Positions 1-9,363 are shown, counted from the first letter of the stretch. The stretch is DNA of 64,000 nt from Allopusillimonas soli (GCF_004153445.1 NZ_SDQC01000003.1:496001-560000); one strand, 5' to 3'. A program made the numbers and translations. Notes: generated from the sequence alone by a model not told the origin.

Positions 1-786
1 GCCGACATAGTCTGAATTGGCCACGACATCACTTCGCTCAACCGAGCCCGCTGGCAGGCCCATGTAGTCCACGGTCGCCTGCACCAGTTTCCAGACATTT
101 TCTTCCTGCTTTTCCTTTGGCGCCCGCACGCTGACGCCATAGACCGGCACGCCGCTGTTGCTCGCGCGCAAGCCGACCACCAGCCCCGCCTGGGTGCCGG
201 TGCTGCCAGTTGCATGCACGACATGATCGATGCGCAGGTTCATGTCGTAGGCCTGATGAAGCATCTCGTGGGCGCACGATACATAGCCCAGCGCGCCCAC
301 AGGGTTCGAGCCACCGCCCGGTATCACGTAGGGCTTGCGGCCGGCATCCCGCAGCGTTTGCGCCAGCTTTTCCATTTCCGCCTGCATGTCCGTGCCGGCC
401 GGCAGGCGTGCAACAACCTCGCCGCCCATCAGGTGGTCAAGCATGACATTGCCCGATTGATCGTATTCTTCGTCGGCGTCCTGAACGCGCTGCTCCAGCA
501 GTATCTTGGACTGCATGCCAACCCGCGCTGCGGCGGCCACCGTCTGCCGGGCATGATTGGACTGCACAGCGCCCTGCGTGATGAGTGTATCGGCACCCTG
601 GTCCAGCGCCTGGGCCACCAGGAACTCAAGCTTGCGCGTCTTGTTGCCCCCTGTTGCCAAGCCAGTGCAATCATCCCGCTTGATATACAGATTGGGTCCA
701 CCCAACAGCTTGGTCAGATTGGGCATGAATTCAAGCGGTGTGGGCAGGTGGCCCAGACGGATACGGGGAAATGCGGCCAGTTGCAT
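1..786 (-). CDS. D-cysteine desulfhydrase / L-cysteate sulfo-lyase family PLP enzyme (3' end outside window)
   Basis: PLP-dependent fold-type II enzyme of the ACC deaminase/D-cysteine desulfhydrase family, which removes H2S (or sulfite) and ammonia from D-cysteine or L-cysteate to give pyruvate. The visible 262 residues begin [19 protein letters not shown]; the PLP lysine is K49 in GGNKTRKLE, followed by QSNHARQT (substrate contact) and the phosphate-binding glycine stretch [13 protein letters not shown]. The family is about 330 residues, so roughly 70 C-terminal residues lie outside the window. The ATG follows a GGAG element. Substrate (D-Cys versus L-cysteate) cannot be settled from sequence; the D-amino-acid neighbourhood slightly favours D-cysteine. 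Confidence 0.82.
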   Translation of the reverse strand, partial: MQLAAFPRIRLGHLPTPLEFMPNLTKLLGGPNLYIKRDDCTGLATGGNKTRKLEFLVAQALDQGADTLITQGAVQSNHARQTVAAAARVGMQSKILLEQRVQDADEEYDQSGNVMLDHLMGGEVVARLPAGTDMQAEMEKLAQTLRDAGRKPYVIPGGGSNPVGALGYVSCAHEMLHQAYDMNLRIDHVVHATGSTGTQAGLVVGLRASNSGVPVYGVSVRAPKEKQEENVWKLVQATVDYMGLPAGSVERSDVVANSDYVG

Positions 787-810
787 GACTAAGGTCTCCA
801 AAACAAGAGG

Positions 811-832
811 TGTGCAACACGAGCTGTGCACA
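811..832. promoter_or_regulatory. candidate operator, TGTGCA-N10-TGCACA inverted repeat
   Basis: Perfect 6-bp inverted repeat with a 10-bp spacer, located 25-46 bp upstream of the desulfhydrase-like start on the minus strand. Position and symmetry suggest a regulator site; no regulator gene is adjacent in the window, so the binding protein is unknown. Confidence 0.3.
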
Positions 833-887
833 TGTTCTCATCGTACCGGTACCCGCGGCGCCTGCCCAATACTATATTCTTTGCCCA

Positions 888-1964
888 TTATGCATTTTCT
901 GCATGCGGTTCGGCACAAGGGATTCCACCACCCTGGGCAATCTCCACGGCGATCTTGCCGAACTGCCGCCCCGATTCCAGGTGTTCGAGCGCGGCGTGGA
1001 TGTCGTCAAGCGCATAGCTGGCGTCGATGACGGGCCGCAACCCCGTGTTCTGTATGAAAGCCAGCATGTGGCGGTACTCATCCAGCGTACCCAGACTGCT
1101 TCCGAAGATCTGGATGTGACGCACGAAAAGACGCCGCAAATCCGCCGAGGGGGCGTCGCCGCTGGTGGCGCCGCACAGGACCAGGCGGCCGCCCCGCGCC
1201 AACGACCGGAGCGCGCTGGGCCAGACGGCCTGTCCCACGTTCTCGAAGACGACATCCACTCCCCGCCCGCCGGTAAACGCCATCACCTTTCGCGCCACGT
1301 CGTCGCTGCTGCTGTTGATGGCGAACGCAGCGCCCATGGCCAACGCGCGCCTGAGTTTCTCGTCGTCGCGCGAGGTCACGACAGCCCTGGCGCCGATTTC
1401 CCTGGCGAACTGAAGCGCTGCAAGCGAAACGCCGCCGCCTATGCCGAAAATAAGCACGGTTTCCCCGGGCTGGAGCCGCGCCTTGGTGAACAGCATGCGC
1501 CACGCAGTCAGATGGTTTACACCCAAGGCGGCCGCCTCGGCATGGCTCAGCGCGGCGGGCTTGGGGAACACATTGCGCGCGGGCAGACATACATATTCCG
1601 CCAAAGTGCCGTCGCGGTGCTCGCCCAGAAACCTGATGGTGGTGCAAAGCACTGTTTCGCCGCGCAGGCAATACTCGCAATGACCGCAGGATATGCCCGG
1701 GTGTACCACCACCTCTTGGCCCACGGCCAGCAGCGACTCGGGCGCATTCAGTTGCTCGATGCGACCGGAGCCGTCCAGCCCCATGACCTGCGGCAAGGTG
1801 TGCGTGATGCCCGCGCCGCTGTCGCGCATGTAGAGATCAACGCGATTGAGCGTGGCCGCATTGAGCCGCACCAGCGCTTCGCCAGGCCCCGGCACAGGCT
1901 GGGGCCGCTGCCCGATCTTCACGACCTCGTTGCCGCCATGGCCATCCAGAAATACTGCCTTCAT
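888..1964 (-). CDS. zinc-binding MDR alcohol dehydrogenase/quinone oxidoreductase family protein
   Basis: Medium-chain dehydrogenase/reductase of 358 residues. The structural zinc lobe is intact (Cys93, 96, 99 and 107 in GISCGHCEYCLRGETVLC) and the Rossmann glycine motif IFGIGGGVSL lies near residue 157. The usual catalytic zinc ligands are not apparent: the GHE segment reads MGLDGSG and there is no Cys near residue 42, so it may act as a zinc-independent NADPH reductase. The chosen ATG has a GGAGAGA ribosome site; the open frame extends 97 codons upstream, but that overlaps ddpF. It lies 4 bp after the ddpF-like stop and is probably the last gene of that operon. Substrate unknown. Confidence 0.85.
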   Translation of the reverse strand: MKAVFLDGHGGNEVVKIGQRPQPVPGPGEALVRLNAATLNRVDLYMRDSGAGITHTLPQVMGLDGSGRIEQLNAPESLLAVGQEVVVHPGISCGHCEYCLRGETVLCTTIRFLGEHRDGTLAEYVCLPARNVFPKPAALSHAEAAALGVNHLTAWRMLFTKARLQPGETVLIFGIGGGVSLAALQFAREIGARAVVTSRDDEKLRRALAMGAAFAINSSSDDVARKVMAFTGGRGVDVVFENVGQAVWPSALRSLARGGRLVLCGATSGDAPSADLRRLFVRHIQIFGSSLGTLDEYRHMLAFIQNTGLRPVIDASYALDDIHAALEHLESGRQFGKIAVEIAQGGGIPCAEPHAENA

Positions 1965-1968
1965 ATCG

Positions 1969-2916
1969 TCATCTCTCCTCTTTCTTGCACCTGACATGAC
2001 ACCTGCATTTGTGCCCCACCACCGAATCGCCCGCCTCAGCCATGGCCTGGGGCAGTTCACAGCCCGCCGTGGCGAGCGGGCAACGGCTGCGGAAAAAACA
2101 CCCCTGCGGCAAATGGCGGTTGCCGGGCAGTTCGGTGTCCTGCGGCACGCCTTCGAGAAAAGGGGCGCCGATCCGGGGCACAGACTCAAGCAACAGCCGG
2201 GTATACGGGTGCGCGGGCGCTGCGAACACATCCAGGGCCGCGCCGATCTCCACAATCTGTCCCAGATACATCACGGCCACGCGATCGCACATATGACGCA
2301 CCACCGACACGTTGTGCGAGATCAGCACATAGGACAGCAGCCGTTCGGCACGCAATTCCTGAAGCAGGTTCAGAATCTGCGCCTGCACCGAAATATCGAG
2401 CGCAGAGGTGGGCTCGTCCAGAACAATGACATCGGGCTCGGCGGACAGCGCGCGCGCAATCGCAATGCGCTGGCGTTGACCGCCGGAAAACTCGTGCGGA
2501 TAACGGTCCAGATGCTCCGGCCTAAGGCCAACCTGCTGCGCAAGCACAGCTGCTTGCGCCCTCAGAGCGCGCGAACCGCTCCGACGGTTAACCATCACGG
2601 GCTCCATGATCAGCTTCCAGACAGGCAGGCGGGGATCCAACGATGACTGGGGATCCTGAAAGACAATCTGCAGGCTTGCGCCCCCCCTGTCAAAACAGCC
2701 GCGGGTTGGCTTTACCAGGCCCATCAGCAGATTTGCAAGCGTCGTCTTGCCGCAGCCGGATTCACCCACAATGCCCAGCGTCTCGCCCTTGCGCACATTC
2801 AGCGTCACGCCGTTCAGGGCATGGGCATAGCGGTTGGGACGGCCGCGCCAATCGGCGGCGACAGGGAAACGCACATGCACGTCGTCCAGGGACAAGGCGG
2901 TTGGCGCATTGCTCAT
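1969..2916 (-). CDS. ddpF: dipeptide ABC transporter ATP-binding protein (DdpF/DppF type)
   Basis: Second ATPase of a peptide/nickel-class ABC importer, 315 residues. Walker A GESGCGKTT at 51-59, signature FSGGQRQR at 143-150, Walker B VIVLDEPT at 163-170, and the C-terminal oligopeptide-transporter extension with the HPYTRLLLESVP motif and a cysteine-rich tail. The start overlaps the stop of the previous ATPase gene as ATGA, showing tight translational coupling. The open frame continues upstream, but only this start respects the coupling. The symbol follows the operon layout (X-A-B-C-D-F); dppF is an equally fair name if the ligand is a general dipeptide. Confidence 0.85.
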   Translation of the reverse strand: MSNAPTALSLDDVHVRFPVAADWRGRPNRYAHALNGVTLNVRKGETLGIVGESGCGKTTLANLLMGLVKPTRGCFDRGGASLQIVFQDPQSSLDPRLPVWKLIMEPVMVNRRSGSRALRAQAAVLAQQVGLRPEHLDRYPHEFSGGQRQRIAIARALSAEPDVIVLDEPTSALDISVQAQILNLLQELRAERLLSYVLISHNVSVVRHMCDRVAVMYLGQIVEIGAALDVFAAPAHPYTRLLLESVPRIGAPFLEGVPQDTELPGNRHLPQGCFFRSRCPLATAGCELPQAMAEAGDSVVGHKCRCHVRCKKEER

Positions 2917-3929
2917 ACCGGCTCCGCCATGAAGGTCACCTGGGACGAACAGGGATGCCAGCAGGCGTAACGCCGCCCATCGCCATTGTCCGCCTGCAGC
3001 GGCGGGCGCTGTACGCACTGCTGGTCGGCGGACGGGCAGCGCTCGCGAAAAGGGCATCCCTGCGGCAAGGCGCTGAGATCGGGCGCATGGCCAGGAATGG
3101 CGGGCAGCGGCTGGCCTGGCTGGGCATTGTCCGGCAGGCCGCGCAACAGCGCGCGCGTGTAGGGATGGGCGGGCGCGCTGATCAGCGCCGCCGTCGGCCC
3201 CTGCTCCATGACAGCGCCTGCGTACATGACATAGACGCGGTCGCAGAACTGCGATACCACAGCCATATCGTGCGTGATGAATAATACGGCGGTGCCACGC
3301 TCGCGCGCCTTCTCCCGCAGCAGCAGCAAAACCTGGCGCTGTACCGTCACGTCCAATGCAGTCGTGGGCTCGTCGGCGATCAGCAGGGCCGGATTACAGG
3401 AGAACGCCAGCGCGATCATGATGCGCTGGCGCATGCCGCCCGAAAGCTCGAAAGGGTAGCGGTTCAGCACGTCTGCCGGGTCGGCAATATACATGTCGCG
3501 CAGCAGGCTTTCCGCCTGAACCAGTGCCTGGGCCCTGCCGACAGGTTGGTGCAGGCGTATGACATCCGCCAGTTGCCTTCCCACCTTGCGGGTAGGATTC
3601 AGCGCAGTCATCGGCTCCTGGAATATCATGGCCACATCGCGCCCGCGCATCGCCAGCAATGCACGCTCGTCCAATGAGAACACATCGCGCCCGAGCAGAT
3701 TGACGGTGCCTTGGTCGACCTGAAAGCTGCCCTGCTGCAACAGCCGCAGTACCGCCATGGCTGTTACCGACTTGCCCGAGCCCGACTCCCCCACCAGGCC
3801 GACAATCTCACCCTTTCCTACGCGCAGCGACACCCCGTTCAAGGCTTTGATGCGGCCTTTGAAAACGGGAAAGGCCAGACTCAACGCGTCGATCTCCAGA
3901 ACAGGCTGCTCAGTCGTTGTCATGCTCAT
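2913..3929 (-). CDS. ddpD: dipeptide ABC transporter ATP-binding protein (DdpD/DppD type)
   Basis: First ATPase of the same peptide importer, 338 residues. Walker A GESGSGKS at 47-54, signature LSGGMRQR, Walker B LLIADEPTTALD, and the C-terminal HPYTRALLRGLP motif followed by a CPFRERC cysteine pair typical of Opp/Dpp ATPases. It should drive import together with its DdpF partner. Start MSMTTTEQ overlaps the permease stop by four bases (ATGA) and its own stop overlaps the next gene in the same manner. No unusual substitutions seen. Confidence 0.87.
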   Translation of the reverse strand: MSMTTTEQPVLEIDALSLAFPVFKGRIKALNGVSLRVGKGEIVGLVGESGSGKSVTAMAVLRLLQQGSFQVDQGTVNLLGRDVFSLDERALLAMRGRDVAMIFQEPMTALNPTRKVGRQLADVIRLHQPVGRAQALVQAESLLRDMYIADPADVLNRYPFELSGGMRQRIMIALAFSCNPALLIADEPTTALDVTVQRQVLLLLREKARERGTAVLFITHDMAVVSQFCDRVYVMYAGAVMEQGPTAALISAPAHPYTRALLRGLPDNAQPGQPLPAIPGHAPDLSALPQGCPFRERCPSADQQCVQRPPLQADNGDGRRYACWHPCSSQVTFMAEPV

Positions 3930-4813
3930 CTCGCCTTCAATTTTGGATCCAGCATGTCGCGCGCCGCATCGCCTAACAAATTGAAGCCCGCCGCGGTGAT
4001 CAGGATGGCAAAACCGGGGAAGACCGCGTACCACCATTGATCAAGAAAATAATTGCGCCCGGTGGCCACCATGGCACCCCACTCCGCTGTCGGCTGCTGC
4101 GCGCCAAGGCCTATGAAGCCAAGTGCCGCCGCCATCAGAATGGCGCCGCCTATGTCCAGCGTCGCCTGCACGATCAGCGGAGACAGCGCATTGCGGGCAA
4201 TATGCCAGCTCACGATATGCCTGCGCCCCGCCCCAAAAGTCATCGCCGCCTTGACGTAGGGCATCTCGCGCAGCGTCAGGGCCTGCCCGCGGGCCAGGCG
4301 CACGTAGAAGGGAATGCGCACCAGTGTGATGGCCAGCATGGCATTGAAGAGGCTTGCACCCAGGGCCGCCGCCAGCGCCATGGTCAGCACCAGCGAAGGT
4401 ACCGACAAGATGATGTCCATGATGCGCATGATTACACTGTCCAGGCGGCCACCCATGACGCCGGAGAAACAGCCGATGATGGAACCGACGAGACTGGAGG
4501 CAAAAGCCACGAACAGACCCACGCCCACGGATTGCCGGCCGCCCCAAAGTACCCGGCTGAAGATGTCGCGCCCCACCTCGTCGGTGCCGAACCAGTGCTG
4601 CGCCGAAGGCGGCTGCAAGCGGTGCACCAGATTGATGGCGTCAGGATCATAGGGAGCGATCCAGGCCGCGCAGGCAACTGCCGCACAGACAAACACGATA
4701 ATCGCAAGACCGGCCATGGCAAGCGGGCTCTTGCGCAACTGATACAGAAAATACGACCAGGTATGACGCCAGGAGCCTGCCGCCCCCGTAGCCTCGACAG
4801 CGGCCTCAGGCAT
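3926..4813 (-). CDS. ddpC: dipeptide ABC transporter permease (DdpC/DppC type)
   Basis: Inner-membrane permease of 295 residues with the N-terminal OppC-type extension, a first membrane segment near residues 27-50 (PLAMAGLAIIVFVCAAVACA), the periplasmic motif HWFGTDEVGRDIFSRV typical of DppC/OppC, and a cytoplasmic EAA-type loop around RHIVSWHIARNALSPLIV for ATPase contact. The start codon overlaps the preceding stop by one base (TGATG). The two permeases should form the membrane channel for the peptide taken from the binding protein. Confidence 0.87.
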   Translation of the reverse strand: MPEAAVEATGAAGSWRHTWSYFLYQLRKSPLAMAGLAIIVFVCAAVACAAWIAPYDPDAINLVHRLQPPSAQHWFGTDEVGRDIFSRVLWGGRQSVGVGLFVAFASSLVGSIIGCFSGVMGGRLDSVIMRIMDIILSVPSLVLTMALAAALGASLFNAMLAITLVRIPFYVRLARGQALTLREMPYVKAAMTFGAGRRHIVSWHIARNALSPLIVQATLDIGGAILMAAALGFIGLGAQQPTAEWGAMVATGRNYFLDQWWYAVFPGFAILITAAGFNLLGDAARDMLDPKLKAR

Positions 4814-5829
4814 CAGCCCACCTCCTTGATGCGTGGGTCTATCCAGCGATACAGCAGATCGACCAACAGATTCAGCAGCACATAGGCAAAGGACACGACC
4901 ACGGCAAAGCCCATGACCGCCGGAAAATCCAGCGCCTGTATGGAGTCGACCACATAAGCGCCCATACCGGGCCATCCGAACACGGTTTCGGTAAGCACGG
5001 CCCCATAAAGCAGATCACCCAGCGCAAGCCCCAGGACGGTGACTGAAGGAATCAGCGCATTGGGCAGCGCCTGGCGAAACACCACCACCCAGCGCGGCAG
5101 CCCGAAGGCGCGCGCGGTGCGCACGTAGTCTTCGCCCATCTGCTCCAGCATGGCCGAGCGTATCTGCCTGGCCACCACGCCCAGGTGAACAAAGCCCAGC
5201 GTGAAGGCAGGCAGAACAAGATGCTTGGCGGCATTGAAGAACACCGGCATGTTCCAGGTCAGCAACGCATCGACCAGGTACAGGCCGGTTATGTCGGTAG
5301 GCGGCGCCATGCCCTGGTCAAGGCGCCCGCCGCCTGGAAACCAGCCCAGCTTGCCGTAGAACAAAACGATCAGGCCCAATCCCAGCCAGAACGCCGGCGT
5401 GGAAATGCCTGTGACGGATATCGTGCGTACCACTTGGTCCACAGCCTTGTTGCGATACACAGCCGACAGCACGCCCAGCGGAATGCCCAGCATCGTGGCC
5501 AGTAGCAGCGCTACCAGTGCCAGTTCAAGCGTGGCCGGGAAGAAGGCGGCGATATCGTCGAGTACCGGACGCGTCGTGCGTATGGATGTGCCCAGATCGC
5601 CATGCGCCAGGCCGGAAAGATAGCGCCAGTATTGCTGGTAAAGCGGTAGGTCCAGCCCCAGCCTCGCGCGTATGTTGGCCACGATTTCATCGGTGGCGCG
5701 ATCCCCCGCGATCAATCGCGCGGGATCGCCCGGAATCATGTGCGAGATGATGAAGGTGATGATGGATACGCCGATCACCACCAGCACCAGGCTGAACAGA
5801 CGCTTTCTGACTACCTGCAGCCACGACAT
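4813..5829 (-). CDS. ddpB: dipeptide ABC transporter permease (DdpB/DppB type)
   Basis: 338-residue inner-membrane permease. It starts with the classic DppB opening (one membrane helix followed by SHMIPGDPARLIAGD), has a second group of helices from about residue 97, the FWLGLGLIVLFYGKLGWFP segment, and the EAA loop VFRQALPNALIPSVTVLGL. It follows the binding-protein gene by 9 bp and overlaps the next permease by one base. Length and motifs are as expected for the family. Confidence 0.88.
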   Translation of the reverse strand: MSWLQVVRKRLFSLVLVVIGVSIITFIISHMIPGDPARLIAGDRATDEIVANIRARLGLDLPLYQQYWRYLSGLAHGDLGTSIRTTRPVLDDIAAFFPATLELALVALLLATMLGIPLGVLSAVYRNKAVDQVVRTISVTGISTPAFWLGLGLIVLFYGKLGWFPGGGRLDQGMAPPTDITGLYLVDALLTWNMPVFFNAAKHLVLPAFTLGFVHLGVVARQIRSAMLEQMGEDYVRTARAFGLPRWVVVFRQALPNALIPSVTVLGLALGDLLYGAVLTETVFGWPGMGAYVVDSIQALDFPAVMGFAVVVSFAYVLLNLLVDLLYRWIDPRIKEVG

Positions 5830-5838
5830 GCCGCCGTC

Positions 5839-7425
5839 CTACTTCGTGATATCCGCGACGTTGAACACGCTCTCAAGCATGGGGTTGAACACAAAGCCCT
5901 TGACGTTCTCGCGCATGGCGGCCTGATAGTTCTTCTGATACAGATACACGTAGGCCGCATCCTTCACCACCTGCTGCTGCACTTTCGTATACAGCTCAGC
6001 GCGCTTGTCCTGGTCGGCCAACTGCGCGGCTTCACGCAGCCACGTGTCGACGTCGGGATTCGAGTAAAAGGAACGATTGCCTGCAAGCCCCTGCTTGTCG
6101 GAGTCGAACCAGTAGTTGGTGAACATATAGGGATCCGCGAAATCCGGGCTCCAGTTGCCGATGGAGATATCAAAATCACCCTTGCCCAGGTTGTCGCGCA
6201 AGGTGGCATTGGCCAGCTTCTCCAACTTGACGTTGATGCCGATGGCGGCAAGATTGGCCTGCGTCGTCAGCGCAATAGGCTCCCAATTGGGGTCGCGTGT
6301 CGAGTAGCGCAGCAAGAGGGTGGGCTTGGACACACCCGAGCGTTTGAGCGCAGCCTTGGCCGCGTCCAGGTCCTGCTTGGGCAGCGGCAGCGACGCATCG
6401 TAGCCCCACATGCCTTCGGGAATCGGGCCGCGCGTCTGCTTGGCCTGTCCCAGCAGGATGCCGTCGATAATGCCTTTGTAGTCGATGGCGTTCACCACGG
6501 CATGCCGCAGATCCGCATTCTTTAACGGCCCGGTCTTGTTGTTGAGATACAAATACGTTACGCGCAGGGATGGAAACTCACGTACCTTGACCGACGGCGC
6601 ATTCTTGAGCGCCTTGATCTGATCGACCGGCATGTCCTCTGCGATGTCCAGATCTCCTTGCTGCAGTTGCAGGCGCCGCGACGAGGCCTCGGGCACGATC
6701 TTTACCACCACTTTTTCCAGCGTGGGTTTCTTGGTGCCGCCGTAATGCGGGTTCTGTTCAAGCGTCAAGGCCTGACCCTTGCGCCAGGATGCAAGATGGT
6801 AGGGTCCCGAACCGGCAGTGTGGCTTGACAGCCATGCGTCGGCCTCGTCGCCGTGCGCCGCCATGGCCTTGGGATTGACGATGCTTGCGCCGTCATTGGC
6901 CAGCGTGTACAGAAAAGGCGCAAAAGGCGCTTCGAGCTTGAACTGCACGGTAAGCGGGTCAACGGCGCTGACCTTCAGCGTCGAGGGGAAAGCCTCTGAA
7001 GGCCCTTGCTTGAGTCTGAGCAGACGCTCGAACGAATACTTCACCGCCTCGGCATCCACCTGCGTGCCGTCCGCGAACTTCTGATTCGGACGCAGCTTGA
7101 AGGTCCAGGTCAGATTATCCGGGGAGACTGTCCAGCTTTCCGCCAGATCGCCTTCCACCTCCGTCGAGCCCTTGCCGTCCACCTGCTTGTAGCGCATGAG
7201 CCGCTGATAGGCGGGATAGGTCACCGTCCAGTCGTTGTTGTCGATGGTGACAGCCGGATCCAGTGTTTGCGGATCAGCCGCCTTGCCAATGACCAATGTG
7301 CCCTGAGGGGTCGCGGCGACAGCCCGGGGCGCCATGGCTGCCATGCCCACCACAAGCAGGGCACAGGCAAGAAAATTGACGGGCGACAGCGCGCCGCGGC
7401 CCATGGGTAAAGGAAGCGTGCTCAT
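5839..7425 (-). CDS. ddpA: periplasmic D-Ala-D-Ala/dipeptide-binding protein (SBP family 5)
   Basis: Solute-binding protein of 528 residues, family 5 (DppA/OppA). A signal peptide covers about residues 1-36 (hydrophobic SPVNFLACALLVVGMAAMA, cleavage near AVAA). The mature N-terminus TLVIGKAADPQTLDPAVT and the later YLYLNNKTGPLKNADLRHAV are family signatures. The ATG has GGAG seven bases upstream; an upstream in-frame start would add an uncharged leader before the signal sequence and is less likely. Its place directly after a ddpX-like peptidase gene suggests D-Ala-D-Ala or a similar cell-wall dipeptide as ligand; that is inferred from context. Confidence 0.86.
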   Translation of the reverse strand: MSTLPLPMGRGALSPVNFLACALLVVGMAAMAPRAVAATPQGTLVIGKAADPQTLDPAVTIDNNDWTVTYPAYQRLMRYKQVDGKGSTEVEGDLAESWTVSPDNLTWTFKLRPNQKFADGTQVDAEAVKYSFERLLRLKQGPSEAFPSTLKVSAVDPLTVQFKLEAPFAPFLYTLANDGASIVNPKAMAAHGDEADAWLSSHTAGSGPYHLASWRKGQALTLEQNPHYGGTKKPTLEKVVVKIVPEASSRRLQLQQGDLDIAEDMPVDQIKALKNAPSVKVREFPSLRVTYLYLNNKTGPLKNADLRHAVVNAIDYKGIIDGILLGQAKQTRGPIPEGMWGYDASLPLPKQDLDAAKAALKRSGVSKPTLLLRYSTRDPNWEPIALTTQANLAAIGINVKLEKLANATLRDNLGKGDFDISIGNWSPDFADPYMFTNYWFDSDKQGLAGNRSFYSNPDVDTWLREAAQLADQDKRAELYTKVQQQVVKDAAYVYLYQKNYQAAMRENVKGFVFNPMLESVFNVADITK

Positions 7426-7512
7426 CAAATGCTCCGAACAAAAAAAGTTTCGGCTTATGGCCAAAGCAGCAAGCTTACCGCCCGAGGTCTCCGCCCTGCA
7501 CAGGGGATAACC

Positions 7513-8091
7513 CTAGGGCGAGCAGACCTTGACCATGGGATCATCCAGCAGCGGATAGCGCGAATCGGGCTGAAGCTCATAGTGCCACCACTCAGTGGGA
7601 ATCGAATGAAAGCCCGCCTGCAGCATGATGCCAAGCAACAGGCTGCGATTGCGCTGGACTGTGGCGGGCAGATCGTCGCGATCATGGTGAGATTGTTCCT
7701 GCATCGCATCGAAATGCGTGCCCATGTCCAGGTCACGGCCTTGTTCATCGATCAGCGTGACATCCACCGCAATACCGCGTGTGTGATTGGAACCTTTTGA
7801 CGCATCGGACACATAGCGAGGGTCCGGACAGAGTGCCCAGAATACATCCTGGGCCGCAGCTGGACGATAAGCATCGAATATCTTCAAGGTATAGCCTGCC
7901 CTGCGCGCGGCCAGCGCCGCCTTCAACAGACAGGCCGCCGCATCCGGATGCAGGGCGCAGCAGGCCGAGGCATAAATCCGCCTGCCGGTAAAGTTGTGGG
8001 TGCCGGCATAGGCCAGGTCTATCTCCACGGGATAGGCTGGCGCAGTGATCTCGACCAGGGAAGACTGGATCGCAGGTGCTGTGGCGTGCAT
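7513..8091 (-). CDS. ddpX: D-alanyl-D-alanine dipeptidase (VanX/DdpX family)
   Basis: Zinc dipeptidase of 192 residues that hydrolyses D-Ala-D-Ala to D-alanine. All VanX active-site elements are visible: SNHTRGIAVD gives zinc ligands H103 and D110, EWWHYE gives catalytic E167 and zinc ligand H170, and R76 in DAYRPAAAQ matches the conserved arginine. No signal peptide, so cytoplasmic like E. coli DdpX. AAGGAGG stands 8 bases before this ATG but only 2 before an ATG two codons upstream, which decides the start. It heads the X-A-B-C-D-F operon: import of the dipeptide, then hydrolysis. It is likely catabolic, since no vanHA genes are present. Confidence 0.9.
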   Translation of the reverse strand: MHATAPAIQSSLVEITAPAYPVEIDLAYAGTHNFTGRRIYASACCALHPDAAACLLKAALAARRAGYTLKIFDAYRPAAAQDVFWALCPDPRYVSDASKGSNHTRGIAVDVTLIDEQGRDLDMGTHFDAMQEQSHHDRDDLPATVQRNRSLLLGIMLQAGFHSIPTEWWHYELQPDSRYPLLDDPMVKVCSP

Positions 8092-8192
8092 GGTCATGGC
8101 CTCCTTGAGGCCAGATATCTTAGCAGCAACGTCCTGTCTTCTACCGAGACGTGCTCGATATCAGTGCAAGGCCCATCCTATGCTCTATCTGC

Positions 8193-9323
8193 TTAACGGC
8201 TGGAGCCATCACGGTCAATCCGCCATGTTGACTCTACACGGCCATTGCGGACGCCAACGATGCACTCGTGAAGACTGACGGTGGGATCGCAGTGCCCAGG
8301 AATCAGCATCACTTTGTCACCTAATGCCAAGTTCCGCGCACCATGCGCCGTATCCATGACCAACACCGCATGCTCGTCGGAGGCGCCAATCACTGTCGCA
8401 TCCCGCAGGCCATGGACTTTTGGCATGCCCTTCTCGACACTAAACGACTTAAGCCCCGCATCGAGAATCGCCCTTCCTGGTACCGCAGCGACACTCATGA
8501 CGGAAGCGAGAACGAACAGGCTATGATTGAAATCCGAATACGGCCCGCCATCGGCACCCTCTATCGCACCATATTCAGCATCCATAAAAATATAGGATCC
8601 GGCCTGAAGCTCATTCCACGGCCCGGCGGCTGACTCGAATGGATAGGTGCCAGTACCCGCGCCTGCCACAATCTCGCAGCTGATGCCGTTCTCGGAAAGC
8701 AGATCAACAGTGGATTGAACCTGCTGGGCGGCATGCTCCACTGCCGCTTTGCGGGCCTCATATGTGCGCAAGTGCTGAGCGGCGCCCTGATAGGCCTGCA
8801 AGCCTCGAAAACGCAAGGCAGGTGCTGCCTCAATATATGCCGCTAACTCACACGCCGGAACACCGGGCGCCACGCCACAGCGCTTCATACCGACATCGAC
8901 TTCCACCAAAGCGCCCAGTTCAACACCCTGCGCAGCGGCGATGCGCGAGGCCATGTCAACCTGTTTTCTATCGTCAAAGCACAATGCAATGTCAGCCTGC
9001 CGGGCAAGATGCGCCAGTCTGACCAGCTTCGCCTCCGATACGATCTGGTTTGTAATAATAATATTGCGCACGCCAGCCTTGATCAGCGCCTCTGCTTCGC
9101 CAACTTTCTGACAACACTGACCGACAGCTCCCAGTTGGATTTGCTTGAGCGCAATGTCCGCGCAGCGATGTGTTTTGGCGTGAGGCCTGAGCCGCAGGCC
9201 TTTCTTGCGCACGAAATCTGCCATTGTTTTTAAGTTTTTCTCGAATGCGTCCAGATCTACGACCAGTGCTGGCGTATCTATATCGTGAAACGCATCGCCG
9301 ATGTTGGCAGGTAATGATGACAT
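8193..9323 (-). CDS. D-threonine / 3-hydroxy-D-aspartate aldolase-like PLP enzyme
   Basis: Fold-type III PLP enzyme of 376 residues with an alanine-racemase-like N-terminal barrel and a D-serine-dehydratase-like C-terminal domain. The PLP lysine is K50 in RPHAKTH. The C-terminal metal site is H344-x-D346 (PGHCDP), the pattern of D-threonine aldolase and 3-hydroxy-D-aspartate aldolase (divalent metal), not the H-x-C zinc site of D-serine dehydratase. It would cleave a D-beta-hydroxy amino acid to glycine and an aldehyde or glyoxylate. It lies directly downstream of an amino-acid ABC importer operon, from which its substrate probably comes. Confidence 0.85.
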   Translation of the reverse strand: MSSLPANIGDAFHDIDTPALVVDLDAFEKNLKTMADFVRKKGLRLRPHAKTHRCADIALKQIQLGAVGQCCQKVGEAEALIKAGVRNIIITNQIVSEAKLVRLAHLARQADIALCFDDRKQVDMASRIAAAQGVELGALVEVDVGMKRCGVAPGVPACELAAYIEAAPALRFRGLQAYQGAAQHLRTYEARKAAVEHAAQQVQSTVDLLSENGISCEIVAGAGTGTYPFESAAGPWNELQAGSYIFMDAEYGAIEGADGGPYSDFNHSLFVLASVMSVAAVPGRAILDAGLKSFSVEKGMPKVHGLRDATVIGASDEHAVLVMDTAHGARNLALGDKVMLIPGHCDPTVSLHECIVGVRNGRVESTWRIDRDGSSR

Positions 9324-9363
9324 GAGAGTTTTGCACTTACCATGAAGAAACTAATGTACAAAC

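Noticed and set aside
810-1994. 394-codon plus-strand open frame
   Set aside because: Antisense shadow of the MDR dehydrogenase; no ribosome site and no recognisable domain.
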